From: Clostridia bacterium
Lineage (GTDB): Bacteria > Bacillota > Clostridia > Oscillospirales > CAG-272
Direction: 5' to 3'
DNA length: 64,000 bases
NCBI GenBank assembly: GCA_017942005.1
Contig: JAGAVJ010000025.1
Coordinates: 1-64,000, forward strand
Position 1 is the first letter of the stretch, and each line of letters opens with the position of its first letter. This document shows, one piece after another, positions 61,358-64,000 of this stretch. The notes beneath the pieces were generated by a model, which ran no database searches, was not told where the DNA came from, and was given only the letters and a program-made list of their open reading frames with translations. The translations under genes and the position numbers were made by a program.

Positions 61358-61793
61358 GTAGAATGGGGAATACAGTCCCTTTGAAATGGAAAATTTGCGG
61401 AGCAATTGATTTCTTCGGACATTACCTTTTACAAGGTGGATACGGTTATTATCATACGCTGTTTTTTGTAAATTGTCAAGTCTTTTGTGTGAACTTTTCA
61501 AGCAAATGCTTGATAAAAAATGGCAACTGTGGTATAATAATCGCAAAGTGACCATTGACGGCTGACCGTCACCCATAAAATGCTTGCGCACTTTGTTTTT
61601 ATAATATAATGCGGAAAGAGGCTTTCATATACGACAGCATGGTTATGCGCGCATAACCCGGTTATGTATCCATAACCCGATTATGGTCATAAAGATAAAA
61701 AGCATTCAATGTCAGTATCCCCCAAAAAAGTTTTTCGGGGTTTTAGGGGGATTTTTTCAAAAAGCCCCCTAAACCGGAAGGAGTCCTTTATTT
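61358..61793 (+). other. Intergenic region with promoter, hairpins and an orphan leader
   Basis: Promoter TTGATA-17-TATAAT (61510-61538). Hairpin CAAAGTG[GACGG/CCGTC]CACTTTG with a T tract (61544-61600). Tandem stems GGTTATGCG/CGCATAACC (61641-61658) and GGTTATG/CATAACC (61660-61677), then TTATGGTCATAAAG followed by ATA where other copies have ATG. Last, a stem GGTTTTAGGGGG/CCCCCTAAACC (61739-61775) just before the next ribosome site. Confidence 0.7.
61543..61600 (+). ncRNA. Possible short RNA or attenuator of about 55 nt
   Basis: The start predicted from the promoter at 61510-61538 falls in the left arm of a double hairpin that ends in GTTTTTAT, so the transcript would stop at about 61600 unless read through to 61794. 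Confidence 0.35.
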
Positions 61794-63119
61794 ATGAAAA
61801 AACAAAAAATATTACAGCGGATTGTAATGTGCATGGTGTTGCCGATGCTGCTTATGATGTTTGGTTCCTGCCAGATGCAGGAGGATGAAGATCATACAGA
61901 ACGGAAGGTGTCCTACGTCACTTCTCCCGCTCCGGTTGCACAGCTGGAGGAAAATGCCATTCTCCGCCGACCGGATACCGTTGCAAATCCCTCCGATTAT
62001 GCTGACATCACAGAACCGGCGGAAACTGCTGCTCCGGTCAGTCCAAATACCGGCAATGATCCGCAAAATAATCCCAAAGATACGGAAGCACGCATTTCCT
62101 TTGTCGCTGTTGGCGATAATATTCTGCATTCTGCAATTATTGAGGATGCTGCCAAGCATGCCGGGACAGGAGAAGATTATAATTTCAAATATATTTATGA
62201 CAATGTGCGCAGTGTGATCTCAGCAGCGGACGTAGCATTTGTCAACCAGGAAACCCCGATGGGCGGAAAATCGCTCGGTTATTACGGTTATCCAAACTTC
62301 AACGGTCCGCAGGAAGCGGGGGACGCGCTTGTGGACTGCGGTTTTGATATCGTGTGCATAGCAACGAACCATATGGCAGATTTAAGGGATGCAGGTCTTA
62401 GCGGAACCATTGACTATTGGAACAAGCAGCCGGTAACACTGGTTGGCGGCTACAAAAGCCAAGCGGATTTTGACACAGTACGTGTGCATGAAAAGAACGG
62501 CGTCAAAATCGCACTGCTTGCATATACCTACGGTACAAACGGTATGTCGGTATCGACTGAATCCGGTCTTGTCATTCCGCTGATCAATGAAGCGGATATC
62601 ACCCGTCAGGTTGCACTGGCAAAAGAAGCGGGTGATCTTGTTGTGGTCAATATGCATTGGGGAACGGACAGCTCGTTTACAGTGACGGAGGAGCAGAAAC
62701 GGTATGCACAGCTGCTTGCCGATCTTGGGGTTGATGTGATCATCGGAGAACATCCGCATGTCTTGCAGCCCATGCAGTGGATAGAAGGCAAAAATGGCAA
62801 CAAGACACTGCTGACGTATTCGATTGGCAACTTTCTTTCTACGATGTACAACGATTATTTCATGGTAGGCGGAATGCTGTCCTTTGATATTGTAAAAAAT
62901 GCAGCCGGTACCCATGTGGAAAATGTACAGCTGATCCCAACTGTCACTTATTATGATGTCAACCGTTCCAATTTGTCGATTTATTTTCTTGACGATTTTA
63001 CCGAAGAGCTGGCGTCCTCCCATGGTACCAATGTACACGGCGCAACCTCTCTGGAACAGCTGCGCGGATATGTGACAAATGCGATTCCATCCGAATTTTT
63101 GCCAAAGAGTTATCGCTAA
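61794..63119 (+). CDS. CapA-like metallophosphatase lipoprotein
   Basis: 441 aa. Lipoprotein signal with FGSC lipobox (Cys near 25), a Pro/Thr-rich linker, then a CapA-type domain: FVAVGDNILHSAII, FVNQETPMGG, CIATNHMADLRDAG, VNMHWGTDS, IIGEHPHVLQPMQW, LTYSIGNFLS. Related to poly-gamma-glutamate synthesis protein CapA; no capB/C are near, so the substrate is unknown. Ribosome site GGAAGGAG. Confidence 0.87.
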   Translation: MKKQKILQRIVMCMVLPMLLMMFGSCQMQEDEDHTERKVSYVTSPAPVAQLEENAILRRPDTVANPSDYADITEPAETAAPVSPNTGNDPQNNPKDTEARISFVAVGDNILHSAIIEDAAKHAGTGEDYNFKYIYDNVRSVISAADVAFVNQETPMGGKSLGYYGYPNFNGPQEAGDALVDCGFDIVCIATNHMADLRDAGLSGTIDYWNKQPVTLVGGYKSQADFDTVRVHEKNGVKIALLAYTYGTNGMSVSTESGLVIPLINEADITRQVALAKEAGDLVVVNMHWGTDSSFTVTEEQKRYAQLLADLGVDVIIGEHPHVLQPMQWIEGKNGNKTLLTYSIGNFLSTMYNDYFMVGGMLSFDIVKNAAGTHVENVQLIPTVTYYDVNRSNLSIYFLDDFTEELASSHGTNVHGATSLEQLRGYVTNAIPSEFLPKSYR

Positions 63120-63123
63120 ACGG

Positions 63124-63152
63124 TTGACAGACCGAATACAGTATGTTATAAT
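63124..63152 (+). promoter_or_regulatory. Promoter of the hydroxypyruvate-isomerase-like gene
   Basis: TTGACA (63124-63129), 17-bp spacer, TATAAT (63147-63152), a perfect consensus. Confidence 0.92.
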
Positions 63153-63224
63153 TAAGTCGAAAAATCGAAACGGATTTCAGACAGAGAACTCTGAAAACAA
63201 TAAAAATCCGAGAGGAGAAACAAT

Positions 63225-64000
63225 ATGAAATTTTCAGCAGCAGGCGGCTGGTTCGGCGGTGACTGGTATCAGAACGTAGAACGCGGCGCAAAGTACGGTT
63301 TTGGAGCAGTGGAGCAGCTTGGATGGTCTCACCTGGACCTGGCACGTGCAAAGGAAACATTGGAGAAAACCGGTGTGACTTCTACCTGTATTATCATTCA
63401 GTCCGCGGCACATCCCGAATATGCAGAGGCAATGGCATGGACACACGGTATGGTATGGGAGGATACCCATGATATTTTTGTGGAGTCCTTCCGCGAGACG
63501 GTGGAAGCCGCAAAGATCATGAATGTTCCCAACATTTGTGCAACGGTCGGCAATACCAGAAGTGACGTCTGTGAGGAGAAGCAGTTTGAAAACTGTGTCA
63601 AAACCTTGAAATCCATGGCACATATCGCAGAAGAAGAAGGAAAAATGATCGTGTTAGAGCCGCTGAACGTGCTTGTGAACCATATGGGGTACTTCCTTGT
63701 CACGACAAAGCAGGCGGTGGAAATGATTCGTGCGGTAGACAGTCCCAACTGTAAGATTTTGTTTGACATTTATCATCAGCAGATTTCCGAAGGAAATGTT
63801 ATCCGCAACGCAACCGAAAACATCGAGTTGATCGGTCATTTCCACATCGGCGACAACCCCGGACGCAACGAACCGGGTACCGGTGAAATCAACTACGATA
63901 AGGTATTCCGTGCGATCCGCGACAAGGGTTATGACCGTTATCTGGCATTTGAATGCGGCAGAACCGTTCCGCTGCCGGAGTTATCCGTCAATATGCACGC
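63225..64000 (+). CDS. Hydroxypyruvate isomerase-like TIM barrel (cut by window end)
   Basis: 258 codons seen, open at the right edge. Family marks are MIVLEPLNVLVNHMGYFL, CKILFDIYHQQISEGNVI and IGHFHIGDNPGRNEPGTGEINYD, as in Hyi-type enzymes. Ribosome site GAGAGGAG precedes the ATG. It is a third xylose-isomerase-like barrel in the window. Confidence 0.85.
   Translation, partial: MKFSAAGGWFGGDWYQNVERGAKYGFGAVEQLGWSHLDLARAKETLEKTGVTSTCIIIQSAAHPEYAEAMAWTHGMVWEDTHDIFVESFRETVEAAKIMNVPNICATVGNTRSDVCEEKQFENCVKTLKSMAHIAEEEGKMIVLEPLNVLVNHMGYFLVTTKQAVEMIRAVDSPNCKILFDIYHQQISEGNVIRNATENIELIGHFHIGDNPGRNEPGTGEINYDKVFRAIRDKGYDRYLAFECGRTVPLPELSVNMH

Overview
The window reads as chromosome from a spore-forming, Gram-positive Clostridia-type bacterium, probably an anaerobe. 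The sporulation genes ylbJ, yqfC, yqfD, a ypeB-like gene and a spoVB-like flippase, together with Firmicutes signatures (RicT, CoaX, CdaA/YbbR, Rel, RecJ, HemZ, AGGAGG-type ribosome sites, sigma-A promoters with 17-bp spacers), support this. No species can be named from the sequence alone.

Layout. 1-5260: a type II-C CRISPR-Cas locus (seven repeats, then cas2, cas1 and cas9 on the minus strand), cut by the left window edge. 5300-20350: housekeeping and sporulation genes (ypeB-like, holB, ricT, ylbJ, yqfC-yqfD-phoH-ybeY-era, recO-mutS2). 20750-24210: two TIM-barrel sugar isomerase/epimerase genes and rhaB. 24300-26570: ECF transporter S-component, coaX and ispF on the minus strand. 27070-31380: an ABC exporter pair with an AraC-type regulator. 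31800-33640: paaK plus an ACT-domain gene. 33740-37475: a helix-turn-helix/papain-like fusion, an unknown gene and ispD. 37660-53960: a long plus-strand block (cdaA-cdaR, FAD oxidoreductase, rseC-like, recJ, rel, dtd, hemZ, nucleoside kinase, purine nucleoside phosphorylase, SAH deaminase, flippase). 54200-64000: an accessory region with a LacI-type regulator, orphan sugar-binding lipoprotein, beta-propeller glycosidase-like protein, tRNA-Gln, a broken acetyltransferase, beta-helix protein, CapA-like lipoprotein and a truncated hydroxypyruvate-isomerase-like gene.

The most unusual feature is a recurring translation-start module. In it a Shine-Dalgarno sequence (AAGAAAGGA type) is separated from the start codon by a perfect or near-perfect hairpin, followed in most copies by a 14-nt segment resembling YYATGGTCATANNN and then ATG or GTG. 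I count eight copies at unrelated genes (ypeB-like, cas9, ylbJ, yqfD, era, a TIM-barrel gene, the HTH fusion and the beta-helix gene; in the TIM-barrel copy the 14-mer is not conserved, and in cas9 and era it is shortened). Three more copies face no gene. The stems differ in sequence but stay paired. Intergenic gaps also hold several interspersed repeat families, a 64-bp tandem repeat, and a cruciform beside tRNA-Gln that carries a 21-bp copy of the tRNA 3' end.
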